Origin: CAIYQJ01 sp963717255 | Lineage (GTDB): Bacteria; Chloroflexota; Limnocylindria; Limnocylindrales; CSP1-4 | Direction of reading: 5' to 3' | NCBI GenBank assembly: GCA_963717255.1 | Contig: CAVQVT010000005.1 | Span: 62,001-126,000, forward strand | DNA length: 64,000 nucleotides | Part shown: one piece after another, positions 15,667 to 25,757 of the stretch | How the letters are laid out: each line of letters begins with the position of its first letter | How positions within the stretch are numbered: position 1 is the stretch's first letter | Position numbers and translations under genes: made by a program | Notes under the pieces: generated by a model | Databases searched by the model: none | Seen by the model: the letters and a program-made list of their open reading frames with translations, nothing else | Told to the model about the DNA's origin: nothing

Positions 15667-18466
15667 TCAGGCCGCGGCGGATGCCGACGTCGGGGCGGCC
15701 GGGGCGACCTGCTGGGGCTCCTCGTCGAGCGGCTTCTTCCAGACGAGCTTGCGGATCTCCGAGACGACGATGATCGCCAGGCCGACGACGATGCAGATGA
15801 GCCACTGGTCGGCCGTGAGCTCCGTCGTGTCGAGGAAGTTCTGGAGGACGTTCAGGTTGACCGCGAGGAAGATCGACGCGATCGAGAGCAGGGTCGTGAT
15901 GATGAAGTAGCGGTCCTGCATGACGTCCGCGCTGAAGACCGAGTGGATCTCGTCCTTCGTCGCCCACGAGAACGCGAGGTTCGCGATCGAGAACGTGGTG
16001 AATCCCATCGTCCGCGCGATCGCGTCGTCCCCCGACGGGAACGCGGTCGTCGCCCACCAGATGACGGCGAGCGTCCCGACCGCCATCACGGCGCCGGCCA
16101 CGACGAGCCAGATGAGCAGCGGGGTGGGCAGGATCGGCTCGTTCGCCGGGCGCGGCTTCCGCTGCATGAGGCCCTCGGCGGGCTTCCCGTACCCGAGGCC
16201 GACCGCCTGGAAGACGTCCACGGTGAAGTTGATCCAGAGAGTCTGGAGCGGGAAGAACGGGATCCCGCCGGCGATGTTGAAGATGGCCGACCCGAGGAAC
16301 GTGAAGATGAACCCGAAGAGCCACCCCATCTGGGCACGGATGTACTTCTTCAGGTTGTCGTAGAGGCCGCGGCCCAGCTCGACGGCCTTCACGATCGTGG
16401 CGAAGTCGTCGTCGGTGAGGATCATGACGGCGGCTTCCTTGCTCACCTCCGTCCCCGTGATCCCCATGGCGATGCCGATGTCGGCCTTCTTCAGGGCGGG
16501 CGCGTCGTTCACGCCGTCGCCGGTCATGGCGACGATGTGGCCCTTCTTCTTGAGGATGTCGACGAGGTGGACCTTGTCCTCGGGGGAGACGCGGGCGATG
16601 ACGCCGATCCCGTCGATCTGGCGGACGGCATCGTCGTCGCTCATGGCGCGGAACTCGGCGCCGGTGATCGCCCGGCCCTCGATCCCCAGCTCCGTCGCGA
16701 TCGCCTGTGCGGTGACCGCGTGGTCGCCGGTGATCATCCGGACCTGGATCCCGGCCGACTTCGCGGTCGCGATCGGCGCCTTGGCGGCCGGCCGCGGCGG
16801 ATCCACGATCCCCACGAGCGCGAGGAGCGTCAGGCCGTCCACGAGCGGGAGCAGGTCGGCGCCCGGGTCGAAGGTGGACGGGTCGAAGTCCTTCCGCGCG
16901 GTCGCCATGACCCGGAGGCCCTTCTCGCCGAGGCGCTGGTTCTCATCGAGGTACAGCTTCTTTACCGCCTCGTCCACGGGCTGCGTGCCGGCGAGGTCGG
17001 GCGTGAGGATGAGCGCGGCCCGGGCGAGCAGCTGGTCGGGCGCCCCCTTGACGTAGCAGCGGACGACGTCCTTCCCGGCCCCGTCCTTCATCCGGTGGAA
17101 CGTGGCCATGAGCTTGTACGCCGCGTCGAACGGCAGCTCCGCCACGCGCGGGTACTCCTGCCGGGTGAGTGCGGGGTCCACGCCGCCCTTCGCGGCGAGC
17201 ACGACGAGGGCGCCCTCCGTGGGGTCGCCGATCAGCTCGCCGTTCTTCACGACGGCGTCCGCGCAGAGGGCCATCGGGAGGAGGAAGGCGTCGAGAGGGA
17301 CGTCGGCCTGGCCGCCGGTGCGGTTGATCTGGCCGTCCGTGTGGTACCCGGAGCCGGTGATCGCGTAGCGGCGCCCGGGGATGCTCATCTCGACCGCGGT
17401 CATCTGGTTGAGCGTGAGGGTCCCGGTCTTGTCCGAGTTGATCGCCGACGTGGACCCGAGCGTCTCGACCGACCGGAGCCGCTTCATGATCGCGCCGGCG
17501 TCGGCGAGGGTCCGGGTCCCCATCGAGAGGATCGTCGTGACGACGGCCGGGAGGCCGGTCGGGATGGCCGAGACGGCGAACGCGACGGCGGTGACGAAGA
17601 GGGTCTGGAAGGTCTCGCCGCGCGAGAGACCCAGCGCCATCGAAGCCGCCAGCGCGGCGCCCGCGATGACGAGGATCTGGTTCGTCAGCCTGTTCAGCTG
17701 TCTCGTGAGCGGGGTGGCCTCGACCTTCTCGGACTGGAGGAGGCCGGAGATGTGGCCGACCTCCGTCGCCATCCCGGTCGCGGTGACCACGATCGCCCCC
17801 GCGCCGCGCGTGACGTTCGTGTTCATGTAGGCCATGTCAAGGCGGTCCCCCAGCGGGGTGTCGACCTTCTCGATCGCCGCCACTCCCTTGGATGCGGGCA
17901 CGCTCTCACCGGTGAGCGCGGACTCGTCGATCTCGAGCGTCGCGGCGCGGATGATGCGTCCGTCCGCCGGGACCACGTCGCCCGCCTCGACGTTCACCAC
18001 GTCGCCGGGGACGATCTGGTCGGCCGGGATCTCGACGACCTGGCCGTCCCGGACGACCTTCGCCTTGACGAGCATCATCCCGGCCAGCGCCGCGACGGCC
18101 TTGGCCGCCTTGCCCTCCTGGTTCAGGCCCATGAAGGCGTTGACGAGGGTGAGGATGATGAGCAGCCGCCCGGTCTGGGCCTGGCCGATCGGGAAGCAGA
18201 CGAGGCCGGCCACCAGCAGGACGATCTGCATCGGGTCGGCGTACTGGCGGAGGAACCCGCGCCAGCGGGGCTCGCGCTTCCCTTCGGCGAACCTGTTGGG
18301 CCCGAACCGCTGCGCTCGCTGCGTGGCCTCCGCCGCGGTGAGGCCCGACTCCGCGGTGACGCCCTGCGCCGTGAGCGCCTCGTCGATCGAGAGCGTGTGC
18401 CACGCGGGGCCGGCCACGGCGCCCGCGGGCGGCCCCCGGCGCGGTCGGCGACGATTGAGCTGCCAT
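15667..18466 (-). CDS. P-type cation-transporting ATPase (P2-like)
   Basis: The protein of about 920 residues has the full P-type set: N-terminal cation-ATPase domain (WHTLSIDEALTAQGVTAESG), actuator motif LTGESVPASKG, phosphorylation site INSDKTGTLTLNQ, nucleotide-domain KGAPDQLL, TGDHAVTAQAI, TGDGVNDAPALKKAD, and about ten membrane helices. The P2A Ca2+-ATPase fold is likely, but the M4 motif reads IPTGLPAVV where Ca2+ pumps have PEGLP, so the Ca2+-binding Glu is Thr. The ion is therefore uncertain. The best start is ATG 18466, which has a GGGAGGGA site, but reaching the conserved frame needs one frame change near 18430; the GTG at 18417 is in frame without any change. Confidence 0.88.
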
Positions 18467-18560
18467 GGATCCCTCCCGTTGGCGTCGCGGCGGGCAGCGT
18501 GATGGGCTCCCCGGCAGGGTCTCGGCCGCCCGCCGGGCCGGCGCGACGCTCCGCCCGAGT

Positions 18561-19226
18561 CTACCGACCCGGACCGGCCAGCGACAGCACCAGCAGCCCC
18601 TGCCCGAGGTGATAGAGGACCATCACGGCGAGGTCGCCGTGGGGGATCCGGCGGACGAACCGCTGCTCGGCGAGCAGGGTGTCCGAGGCGGCGAACAGGA
18701 TGGCGCCGGCGAGCGCGGCCGGCACCAGGGACCCCGCGGCAGCGGCGACCATGACGGAGATCGCGGCCATGTACGTGACGACCGGCGCCGCGAGGGCGCC
18801 GCGGCCGCCCGCCCGGAGCGACCGCACCAGCCGGGGACCTGCGACCAGGTCGAACGCGAGCATCGCCGCGGCGCCCGCGGCGAGGACCACCGGGGCGAGC
18901 CCGCCGGCGAGGAAGCCGCCGGTGTATGCGAGGTGGGCCAGCAGGAAGGCCGCGAGGCCGGCCACGAACCCGCGGGCGGTGAGCAGCGCGACGTCGCCGG
19001 CGAGCGAGCAGACGAGCGCGGCGACGAACCACGTCCGCACGGCTGGGTCCGCCGGCTCCAGCGCGACGGCCGTCGCGATGAGCAGGACGAGCGGCAGCGG
19101 CTTGGTGATCCACCGGGTGCGCGGCGGAAGGCGCGGAGCGCCGCGCTCCGTCGCGGCCACGGCGACCCAGTCCGCGACGGCGGCCGCGAGCGCGAGGAGC
19201 AGGAGGAGGGCAGCGGCGGGTGTCAT
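18561..19226 (-). CDS. Lysoplasmalogenase (YhhN/TMEM86 family)
   Basis: The 221-residue integral membrane protein has about eight helices and the YhhN motifs: RWITKPLPLVLL, CSLAGDVALL, AFLLAHLAYTGGFLAGG, GAILFAASDTLLAEQRFV and the C-terminal MVLYHLGQGLLVLSLAG. The conserved Asp residues in SLAGD and AASD are the presumed catalytic pair. TMEM86B hydrolyses lysoplasmalogens at the vinyl-ether bond; the bacterial substrate is not established, so plasmalogen metabolism is inference. It starts 34 bp after pheA on the same strand and may be the last gene of the ilv-leu operon, although the spacing breaks the pattern of 4-bp overlaps. Confidence 0.85.
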   Translation of the reverse strand: MTPAAALLLLLALAAAVADWVAVAATERGAPRLPPRTRWITKPLPLVLLIATAVALEPADPAVRTWFVAALVCSLAGDVALLTARGFVAGLAAFLLAHLAYTGGFLAGGLAPVVLAAGAAAMLAFDLVAGPRLVRSLRAGGRGALAAPVVTYMAAISVMVAAAAGSLVPAALAGAILFAASDTLLAEQRFVRRIPHGDLAVMVLYHLGQGLLVLSLAGPGR

Positions 19227-19260
19227 CGGGCGCGGCCCCGGGCGGCCGCGCCTCGGGGCG

Positions 19261-20235
19261 TCATGCCTCTGCGCGCGGGTAGGAGCCGAGCACGCGCAGG
19301 AGCGTGGTCACGCCCGCCAGGCGGCCGAGCGCGCGGGCCATCGCCGGCGCGCGGACGTCGCCGTCCACGTCCACCCAGAAGACGTACTCCCAGGCGCGCT
19401 CCAGGCTGGGCCGCGACTCGAGCTTGTGCATGTTGATGCCCTCGTCGGCGAGGACGGCCAGGCAGGCCATGAGCGTGCCGGGCTCGTTGCGGACGCCGAG
19501 GACCAGCGTCGTGGTGGTCCCGCGAGCGGCCGTCTGCCGGGCCGCGGGCACGCGGAGGAACGCGTCGGGCAGGCCGACTCCGGGGCGCGTGATGACGACG
19601 AACCGCGTCCGGTTGTCCGGCACCGTCTGGATCCCGTCGGCGAGGACCTCCAGGCCGGCGAGGGCCGCGGCACGCGGAGACAGGACCGCTGCGGCGGCTC
19701 GCTCGCGGCGCTCGGCGATCGCGACGCCGGCCGCCGCCGTGTTGTACGTCGTGAGGAGCTGCCACGGGCGGTCCCGGAGGAAGCGGTCCGCCTGCCCCAG
19801 TGCCTGGATGTGCGAGTAGACCCGCTCGATCCCGTCGATCCGCTCGCCCGGGAGCGCGGCAAGGCAGAGGTGGACGGGGACCGCGACCTCGCCGCGGATC
19901 TCCACGTCGTGCTCGAGGAGGAGGTCGTAGTTCTCGCGGACCGTCCCGTTCACCAGGTTCTCGATCGGGACGACCCCGGCGACGACCGGCGCCGCGCCGG
20001 ACGGGTCTGCGGGGACGCGGCCGGCCGTGACGGCCGTGAAGACCTCCCGGAACCCGGGGACGGGGACCGTGAGCGGGTCCACGAAGAACGCGACGACCGC
20101 GTCCTCGGCGAACGCCCCCGGCTCGCCGGAGTACGCGACCCGCGGGGGCGGGAGGGGTGGCGTCCCGCCCGGGCCGGGCATGGTGGCCGAGGCAGGCGCG
20201 CCCGGCACCCCGGCCCCGCGCCCGTCCCCGCTCAT
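19261..20235 (-). CDS. pheA: Prephenate dehydratase
   Basis: The 324-residue monofunctional enzyme converts prephenate to phenylpyruvate. After a Pro/Gly-rich N-terminus the catalytic domain shows VAYSGEPGAFAEDAVVAFF, VVPIENLVNGTVRENYDLL, RVYSHIQALGQADRFL, the NTAAAG segment and the conserved TRFVVI. A C-terminal ACT domain follows (TTTTLVLGVRNEPGTLMACL, then the Phe-binding ESRPSLERAWEYVFWVDV), so feedback inhibition by phenylalanine is expected. The start at 20235 overlaps the cimA stop by 4 bp. No chorismate mutase domain is attached. Its place at the end of a branched-chain amino-acid operon is unusual. Confidence 0.95.
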   Translation of the reverse strand: MSGDGRGAGVPGAPASATMPGPGGTPPLPPPRVAYSGEPGAFAEDAVVAFFVDPLTVPVPGFREVFTAVTAGRVPADPSGAAPVVAGVVPIENLVNGTVRENYDLLLEHDVEIRGEVAVPVHLCLAALPGERIDGIERVYSHIQALGQADRFLRDRPWQLLTTYNTAAAGVAIAERRERAAAAVLSPRAAALAGLEVLADGIQTVPDNRTRFVVITRPGVGLPDAFLRVPAARQTAARGTTTTLVLGVRNEPGTLMACLAVLADEGINMHKLESRPSLERAWEYVFWVDVDGDVRAPAMARALGRLAGVTTLLRVLGSYPRAEA

Positions 20236-21896
20236 CGCTCGACGGCTGTCGTGAAGTGGCGCTCGTCGCGGCGTCGGATCTCGGCGCCGGACTTCCAGAT
20301 CGCGTACTCGAGCGAATCCACCAGAGCGGCGGCGGACGCGCCGATGATGTTCGTGTCGCTGCCCATCGTGGACCACTCGCGGTCGGCCTCGGCCGAGTCG
20401 ATGATCACCCGGGTCCGCGCCGCGGTGGCCGACTGGCCGTCCACGATGCGGACCTTGTAGTCCACGAGGCGGACGCCGTCGAGGACCGGGTAGAACGCGG
20501 CGAGCGCCTTGCGGAGCGCGGCGTCGAGCGCGTTCACCGGGCCGTTCCCGTCGGCCGCCGTGTGGAGGACCTCGTCGGCGACCTCCACCTTCACCGTCGC
20601 CTCCGCCCGCTGCTCACGCCCCTCCCGCTGCTCGACGATGACCGTGAAGTCCACGATGCGGAACGGCGCCTCGTAGCCGGGCTGATGACGGCGGACGAGC
20701 AGCTCGAACGAGCCCTCGGCCCCCTCGAACGAGGCGCCCGCGGCCTCCAGCTCCTTGATCTGGCGTGAGAGTGCCTTCGGGTCCACGACCCCCTCGAGCC
20801 GGTGCCCGAGCTGCTCCGCCCGCAGCTGGGTGTTCGCCTTCCCGCCGAGCTCGGAGACGACGAGGCGGCCCTCGTTCCCGACCGACGACGGGTCGACGTG
20901 CTGGTAGCTCCGCTCGACCTTCGCCACGGCCGCGCCGTGGACGCCGCCCTTGTGCGCGAAGGCCGATCGGCCGACGTACGGCTGGTAGTCGTTCGGCGTG
21001 ACGTTGGCGATCTCCGCGACGGCTCGGGACAGGTGGGTGAGGTCGGCGATGTCGCCGCCGCCGGCAGGCATGAGCGGGAACGGCGTCTTGAGCGCGAGGT
21101 TCGCAAGGATGGTCACCATGTTCGCGTTGCCGCATCGCTCGCCGTAGCCGTTGATCGTGGCCTGGACGTGGCGGATGCCGGCCTGGACCGCCGCGAGCGA
21201 GTTGGCCACGGCGAGGTCGGCGTCGTTGTGCGTGTGGATCCCCCAGACGACCCCCGGCGCGCCGGGGTCGGCCTCGAGAGCCGCCCGGGTCTCGTCCACG
21301 ATCCGGAGGAGATCGTCGGTCAGGGTCCCGCCGTTGGTGTCACAGAGCACGAGCGAGCGGGCGCCGGCCTGGCGGGCGGCACGGAGCGTGGCGATCGCGT
21401 AGGAGGGGTCCGCGCGATACCCGTCGAAGTAGTGCTCGGCGTCGTAGACGGTCTCGCGGCCGTGGTCGGCGACGAAGCCGACCGACTCCGCGATCATGTC
21501 CAGGTTCTGCTCGGGCGTGGCGCCCAGGACCTTGGTGACGTGGAGCAGCCAGCTCTTCCCGAAGATCGTCACGACGGGGGTTTCGGCCGCGACGAGCTCC
21601 TGCAGGTTGGGATCGTCCTCCGGGCGGTTCGACCGGTGACGGGTCGAGCCGAAGGCGGCGAGCTTCGCCCGCTCCCACCGCATCTTCTTCGCGGCGGCGA
21701 AGAACTCGATGTCCTTCGGGTTCGACCCGGGCCAGCCGCCCTCGATGAACGGCATCCCGTACTCGTCGAGCATCCGCGCGACGCGGATCTTGTCCGTGAG
21801 CGAGAGGGTGATGTTCTCGCCCTGGGTGCCGTCGCGGAGCGTGGTGTCGTAGAGGACGACCGGGTGGTCGCCGGGAACGTTCGTCGTCGCGCTCAT
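20232..21896 (-). CDS. cimA: Citramalate synthase
   Basis: The 554-residue protein belongs to the HMGL/IPMS superfamily, citramalate synthase branch: LYDTTLRDGTQGENITLSLTD, FIEGGWPGSNPKDIEFF, VLCDTNGGTLTDDLL, GIHTHNDADLAVANSLAAV (metal-binding HxH) and ATINGYGERCGNANMVTI. The GGWPGSNP and long YFDGYRADPSYA segments separate it from 2-isopropylmalate synthase. A C-terminal LeuA-dimer regulatory domain is present (NIIGASAAALVDSLEYAI). It condenses pyruvate with acetyl-CoA to (R)-citramalate, the first step of the threonine-independent isoleucine route, which then uses LeuCD and LeuB. It overlaps both leuB and pheA by 4 bp. Confidence 0.94.
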   Translation of the reverse strand: MSATTNVPGDHPVVLYDTTLRDGTQGENITLSLTDKIRVARMLDEYGMPFIEGGWPGSNPKDIEFFAAAKKMRWERAKLAAFGSTRHRSNRPEDDPNLQELVAAETPVVTIFGKSWLLHVTKVLGATPEQNLDMIAESVGFVADHGRETVYDAEHYFDGYRADPSYAIATLRAARQAGARSLVLCDTNGGTLTDDLLRIVDETRAALEADPGAPGVVWGIHTHNDADLAVANSLAAVQAGIRHVQATINGYGERCGNANMVTILANLALKTPFPLMPAGGGDIADLTHLSRAVAEIANVTPNDYQPYVGRSAFAHKGGVHGAAVAKVERSYQHVDPSSVGNEGRLVVSELGGKANTQLRAEQLGHRLEGVVDPKALSRQIKELEAAGASFEGAEGSFELLVRRHQPGYEAPFRIVDFTVIVEQREGREQRAEATVKVEVADEVLHTAADGNGPVNALDAALRKALAAFYPVLDGVRLVDYKVRIVDGQSATAARTRVIIDSAEADREWSTMGSDTNIIGASAAALVDSLEYAIWKSGAEIRRRDERHFTTAVER

Positions 21897-23086
21897 CGCA
21901 GGACCTCCCCCGCGCCGCCCAGCCGCGCGACGATCGCCTCGGTCATCCCGTGCGTCCCGACGGGGACGATCCCCGGGGCGGCGCCCGGGTCGATGGGCAT
22001 GAGATCGGGCGTGCGGTACCCGTCGGTGAGGGCGTCCGACACCGCGTCCTCGATCGTGCGGGCCAGGTCGTCGCGGCCGAAGGACCACCGCAGCATCATC
22101 GCGGCCGACAGGATCGTGCCGATCGGGTTCGCGATGTCGCGCCCCGCGATGTCCGGGGCGGAGCCGTGGATCGGCTCGTAGATCCCGTGCAGCCCGAACG
22201 CCGTCCGGCGCGTCCCGACCGAGGCCGACGGGAGCATGCCGAGCGACCCGGCGAGGACGGATGCCTCGTCGGAGAGGATGTCGCCGAAGAGGTTCTCGGT
22301 GACGACCACGTCGAAGTCGGCCGGCCGCCGTGCGATCTGCATCGCGGCCGCGTCCACCAGGCGGTGGTCGAGCGTGACGTCCGGGAACTCCGCGCCGACC
22401 TCCGTCGCGACGGTCCGCCAGAGGCGCGAGGTCGCGAGGACGTTCGCCTTGTCCACGCTCGTCACGTGGCGGCGGCGCGTGCGGGCCAGCTCGAAGGCGA
22501 GGCGGACGATCCGCTCGATCTCGCCGTCCGAGTACGGCAGCTCGTCCACCGCCGTCCGTGATCCGGCGGGGCCGCTCATCTCCGTCCGCTGCCCGAAGTA
22601 GAGGCCGCCGGTCAGCTCGCGCACGACGAGGAGGTCCACGCCCTCGAGGAGGTGCGACTTCAGGGGCGAGCTCTCGGCGAGCGCGGGATGGACAATCACC
22701 GGCCGGAGGTTGGCGTAGAGGCCGAGTCCGCCGCGCATGGCGAAGAGCGCCTGCTCGGGGCGGACCGCCGCGTCGGGGTCGTCCCACTTCGGGCCGCCCA
22801 CCGCGCCGAGGAAGATGGCGTCGGCGTCCCGGCAGGCGGCGAGGTCCTCCTCCCGGATCGCGACCCCGTACGCGTCGATCGCGCAGCCGCCGACGAGGAT
22901 CTCGTGCCACACGACCGAGAAGCCGCCGCGCGGCCCCAGCGCGTCCACGACGCGCCGGCCCGCGGCCAGCACATCGGGCCCCACGCCGTCGCCGGGGATC
23001 GCGACGATCTCCCACCGGGCGGGCGGGTCGCCGAGTGGCAGGAGGACCTCCTCGGCGACCGGCTCGACGAGAGCGGTCGGGCTCAC
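21893..23086 (-). CDS. leuB: 3-isopropylmalate dehydrogenase
   Basis: The 397-residue NAD-dependent decarboxylating dehydrogenase oxidises 3-isopropylmalate and, with citramalate synthase nearby, probably also 3-methylmalate. Motifs: VAIPGDGVGPDVLAAG, FLGAVGGPKWDDP, LGLYANLRPVIVHP, VVRELTGGLYFG, VTSVDKANVLATSRLWR (catalytic Lys), TENLFGDILSDEASVLAGSL (metal-binding Asp), and EPIHGSAPDIAGRDIANPIG. The N-terminus has about 25 extra residues before the Rossmann-like start. It overlaps leuA and cimA by 4 bp each. All recognised active-site residues are present. Confidence 0.96.
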   Translation of the reverse strand: MSPTALVEPVAEEVLLPLGDPPARWEIVAIPGDGVGPDVLAAGRRVVDALGPRGGFSVVWHEILVGGCAIDAYGVAIREEDLAACRDADAIFLGAVGGPKWDDPDAAVRPEQALFAMRGGLGLYANLRPVIVHPALAESSPLKSHLLEGVDLLVVRELTGGLYFGQRTEMSGPAGSRTAVDELPYSDGEIERIVRLAFELARTRRRHVTSVDKANVLATSRLWRTVATEVGAEFPDVTLDHRLVDAAAMQIARRPADFDVVVTENLFGDILSDEASVLAGSLGMLPSASVGTRRTAFGLHGIYEPIHGSAPDIAGRDIANPIGTILSAAMMLRWSFGRDDLARTIEDAVSDALTDGYRTPDLMPIDPGAAPGIVPVGTHGMTEAIVARLGGAGEVLR

Positions 23087-24711
23087 GGAAGCTCCTCGTC
23101 GACGGGCGGCGCGGGGATCACCGACGACGAGTCGCCGAGCTCCATCGCGTGGAGCTTGTTGGTCGCGACCAGGTAGGCGCCGAGCGACGCCTCGACGATG
23201 TTCGTCGAGAGGCCGTGGCCGGTGACCGAGTCGGCGCGCGCCGCGTCGTCGATCGAGCGCCGGCAGCGCACGACGACCTGACCCTGCGCGTCCTCACCGC
23301 CCGAGACCGCGCGGATCTCGTAGCTGATGAGGACCGGATGCCACGCGAGGACGGGCTCGATGGCCGCGTCCACGGCGCCGTAGAGCGCGTCCACCGGGCC
23401 GTTGCCCCTCGAGCTCCCGTGCCGCTCGCTGCCGGTGAGCCTGAGCGTCACGTGCCCGCGGGACTCGCCGCCCTTCGCGGAGCTGACCTCCCAGTCCACG
23501 AGGCCGACCGTCTCCGGGACCTCGGCGACCTGCTGCTCGACGATCGCGATGAGGTCCGCGTCGGTGACCTCCTTCTTCCGGTCGGCGAGCGCGATCGCCT
23601 CGCGGTAGATGAGGTCGAGCTCGGGGCCCTCGACGTGGTAGCCGAGGTCGCGGAGCTTCTTCTGGAGCCCCTTGCGGCCCGAGAGCTTCCCGATCGTCAG
23701 CTGGCTGCCGGTCAGGCCCACCGACTGTGGGGTCATGATCTCGTACGTCAGCGGGTTCTTGATGACGCCGTCCTGGTGGATCCCCGACTCGTGCGCGAAC
23801 GCGTTCGCGCCGACGACGGCCTTGTTCGGCTGGATGGAGAAGCCCGTGAGGTGGCTGACGAGCCGGCTCGCCGGCGTGATCTGCTCGGTGGCGACGCCGC
23901 TGACGAGCTGCGGGAACTGCGTCGGGCGTGTCCGCAGCGCCATGACGACCTCCTCGAGGGAGGCGTTCCCGGCGCGCTCGCCGAGGCCGTTGACGGTCAC
24001 CTCCACCTGCCTGGCGCCCGCCTGCACGGCCGCGAGCGTGTTCGCGGTCGCGAGGCCGAGGTCGTTGTGGCAGTGGACGGAGACGATCGCCTCATGGCCC
24101 GCCAGCGCCTTCACCCGACCCACGAGCGTGCCGAACTCCGACGGGATCGCGTAGCCGACCGTGTCAGGGATGTTCAGCGTGGACGCGCCGGCCTCCAGCA
24201 CGGCCGCGTAGACCTGCAGCAGGTAGTCCGGGTCGGTCCGCGAGGCGTCCTCGGCGGAGAACTCCACCTCGGCGTCGCGGCCGAGCTTCTGGCGCCCGTA
24301 CCGGACCCAGCGGACGGCCTCGGCCAGGGCCTGGTCGCGGTCGATCCGCAGCTTGTGCTTGAGGTGGATGTCGCTCGTCGCGATGAAGACGTGGAGGTGG
24401 GGGCGCTCGGCGACGCCGATGGCCTCCACCGCCCGCTGCGGGTCGCCGTCCTTGCAGCGGGCGAGCGCGGCGATGGCCACGCCCTTCGTCTCCTCGGCGA
24501 TCCGGCGGACCGCCTCGAAGTCGCCGGGGGAGGCGGCCGGGAAGCCGGCCTCGATGACGTCCACCTTCAGCCGCGCGAGCTGTCGCGCGACCTGGATCTT
24601 CTCGGCGACGGTGAGGCCGGCGCCGGGCGCCTGCTCCCCGTCGCGCAGGGTGGTGTCGAAGATGCGTACGCTGCCCTCGGGTACGCCGGGGCCGTAGGTG
24701 GGTGAGCTCAT
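23083..24711 (-). CDS. leuA: 2-isopropylmalate synthase
   Basis: The 542-residue enzyme condenses 2-oxoisovalerate with acetyl-CoA, the committing step to leucine. Motifs: IFDTTLRDGEQAPGAGLTV, VIEAGFPAASPGDFEAV, FSAEDASRTDPDYLLQV, VSVHCHNDLGLATANTL (HxH metal site), VTVNGLGERAGNASLEEV, and NAFAHESGIHQDGVIKN. The C-terminal LeuA-dimer domain (TGHGLSTNIVEASLGAYLV) is complete, so leucine feedback is expected. It overlaps ilvC and leuB by 4 bp each. The paralogous citramalate synthase two genes downstream is distinguished by its different substrate-binding loop. Confidence 0.96.
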   Translation of the reverse strand: MSSPTYGPGVPEGSVRIFDTTLRDGEQAPGAGLTVAEKIQVARQLARLKVDVIEAGFPAASPGDFEAVRRIAEETKGVAIAALARCKDGDPQRAVEAIGVAERPHLHVFIATSDIHLKHKLRIDRDQALAEAVRWVRYGRQKLGRDAEVEFSAEDASRTDPDYLLQVYAAVLEAGASTLNIPDTVGYAIPSEFGTLVGRVKALAGHEAIVSVHCHNDLGLATANTLAAVQAGARQVEVTVNGLGERAGNASLEEVVMALRTRPTQFPQLVSGVATEQITPASRLVSHLTGFSIQPNKAVVGANAFAHESGIHQDGVIKNPLTYEIMTPQSVGLTGSQLTIGKLSGRKGLQKKLRDLGYHVEGPELDLIYREAIALADRKKEVTDADLIAIVEQQVAEVPETVGLVDWEVSSAKGGESRGHVTLRLTGSERHGSSRGNGPVDALYGAVDAAIEPVLAWHPVLISYEIRAVSGGEDAQGQVVVRCRRSIDDAARADSVTGHGLSTNIVEASLGAYLVATNKLHAMELGDSSSVIPAPPVDEELP

Positions 24712-25757
24712 CGTCCCGCGCTCCCCTTCGCCGAAGCCTGTGCCTGGCCGGCCTTCACGGTCACCGGGTCGAGGAAGGCCATCCTCGACCGCAGCTCCGC
24801 GCCGACCAGCTCGATCTGGTGGCCGCTCTCCGCCTCCCGCATCCGCAGGAACTCCGCGCGGCCGGACCGGTTCTCCTCGATCCAGCGGGCGGCGAACGTC
24901 CCGTCCTGGATCTCGGCGAGGACCTGGCGCATCGTCGCGCGCACCCGGTCGTCGACGATCCGCGGCCCGGAGACGTAGTCGCCGAACTCGGCGGTGTCGC
25001 TCACGCTGAAGCGCATGAAGTCGAGGCCGCCGCGGTACATGAGGTCCACGATGAGCTTGAGCTCGTGCATCGTCTCGAAGTACGCGAGCTCGGGCTGGTA
25101 GCCGGCCTCCACGAGCGTCTCGAACGCGCTCTTCACGAGGGCGGCCGTCCCGCCGCAGAGGACCGCCTGCTCGCCGAACAGGTCGGTCTCGGTCTCCTCC
25201 TTGAACGTGGTCTCGAGGACGCCGGCGCGGGTGCAGCCGAGCGCCCGTGCGTATGCGAGCGTCCGCGCACGGGCGGTCCCGCTCGCGTCACGCTCGACCG
25301 CGAAGAGGGCCGGCACCCCGCCGCCGTCCCGGTAGACGGAGCGGACCAGGTGGCCGGGGCCCTTGGGTGCGACCATCCCCACGTCCACCGCCTCCGGCGG
25401 GACGATCTGCCCGAACCGGATCGTGAACCCGTGGGCGAAGAGGAGGAGCTGGCCGGGGCGCAGGTTCGGCCCGATCTCCGCGTCGTAGAGCGCCTTCTGG
25501 GAGGTGTCCGGGACGGCCATCATGATGACGTCGGCGGCGCGGACCGCGTCCGCGACGTCCATGACCCGCAGGCCGGCCTCCTCGGCGATCGCACGGCTCT
25601 TGCTCGCCGGCGCGAGGCCCACGATCACGTCGACGCCGGACTCGTGCAGGTTGAGGGCGTGCGCGTGGCCCTGGCTCCCGAACCCGATGATCGCGACCGC
25701 CTGGCCGGCGAGCGCGCCCGGGTCGGCGTCGGCGTCGTAGTACATCCGGGCGGTCAT
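24708..25757 (-). CDS. ilvC: Ketol-acid reductoisomerase, class I
   Basis: The 349-residue class I enzyme isomerises and reduces acetolactate or acetohydroxybutyrate with NADPH. The Rossmann motif is IIGFGSQGHAHALNLHESG. MAPKGPGH occurs as MVAPKGPGHLVRSVY. The Mg2+-binding region is KEETETDLFGEQAVLCGG, and the C-terminal knotted domain contains ETMHELKLIVDLMYRGGL and MRFSVSDTAEFGDY. The length is typical for class I. It overlaps ilvN and leuA by 4 bp each, so expression is tied to the ilvB promoter and attenuator. Confidence 0.97.
   Translation of the reverse strand: MTARMYYDADADPGALAGQAVAIIGFGSQGHAHALNLHESGVDVIVGLAPASKSRAIAEEAGLRVMDVADAVRAADVIMMAVPDTSQKALYDAEIGPNLRPGQLLLFAHGFTIRFGQIVPPEAVDVGMVAPKGPGHLVRSVYRDGGGVPALFAVERDASGTARARTLAYARALGCTRAGVLETTFKEETETDLFGEQAVLCGGTAALVKSAFETLVEAGYQPELAYFETMHELKLIVDLMYRGGLDFMRFSVSDTAEFGDYVSGPRIVDDRVRATMRQVLAEIQDGTFAARWIEENRSGRAEFLRMREAESGHQIELVGAELRSRMAFLDPVTVKAGQAQASAKGSAGR

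Noticed and set aside
18417..18466. Separate small gene starting MAAQSSPTAPGA before the P-type ATPase
   Set aside because: The frame is only an Arg/Gly shadow after about 12 residues. It is best seen as the true N-terminus of the ATPase with one frame change.
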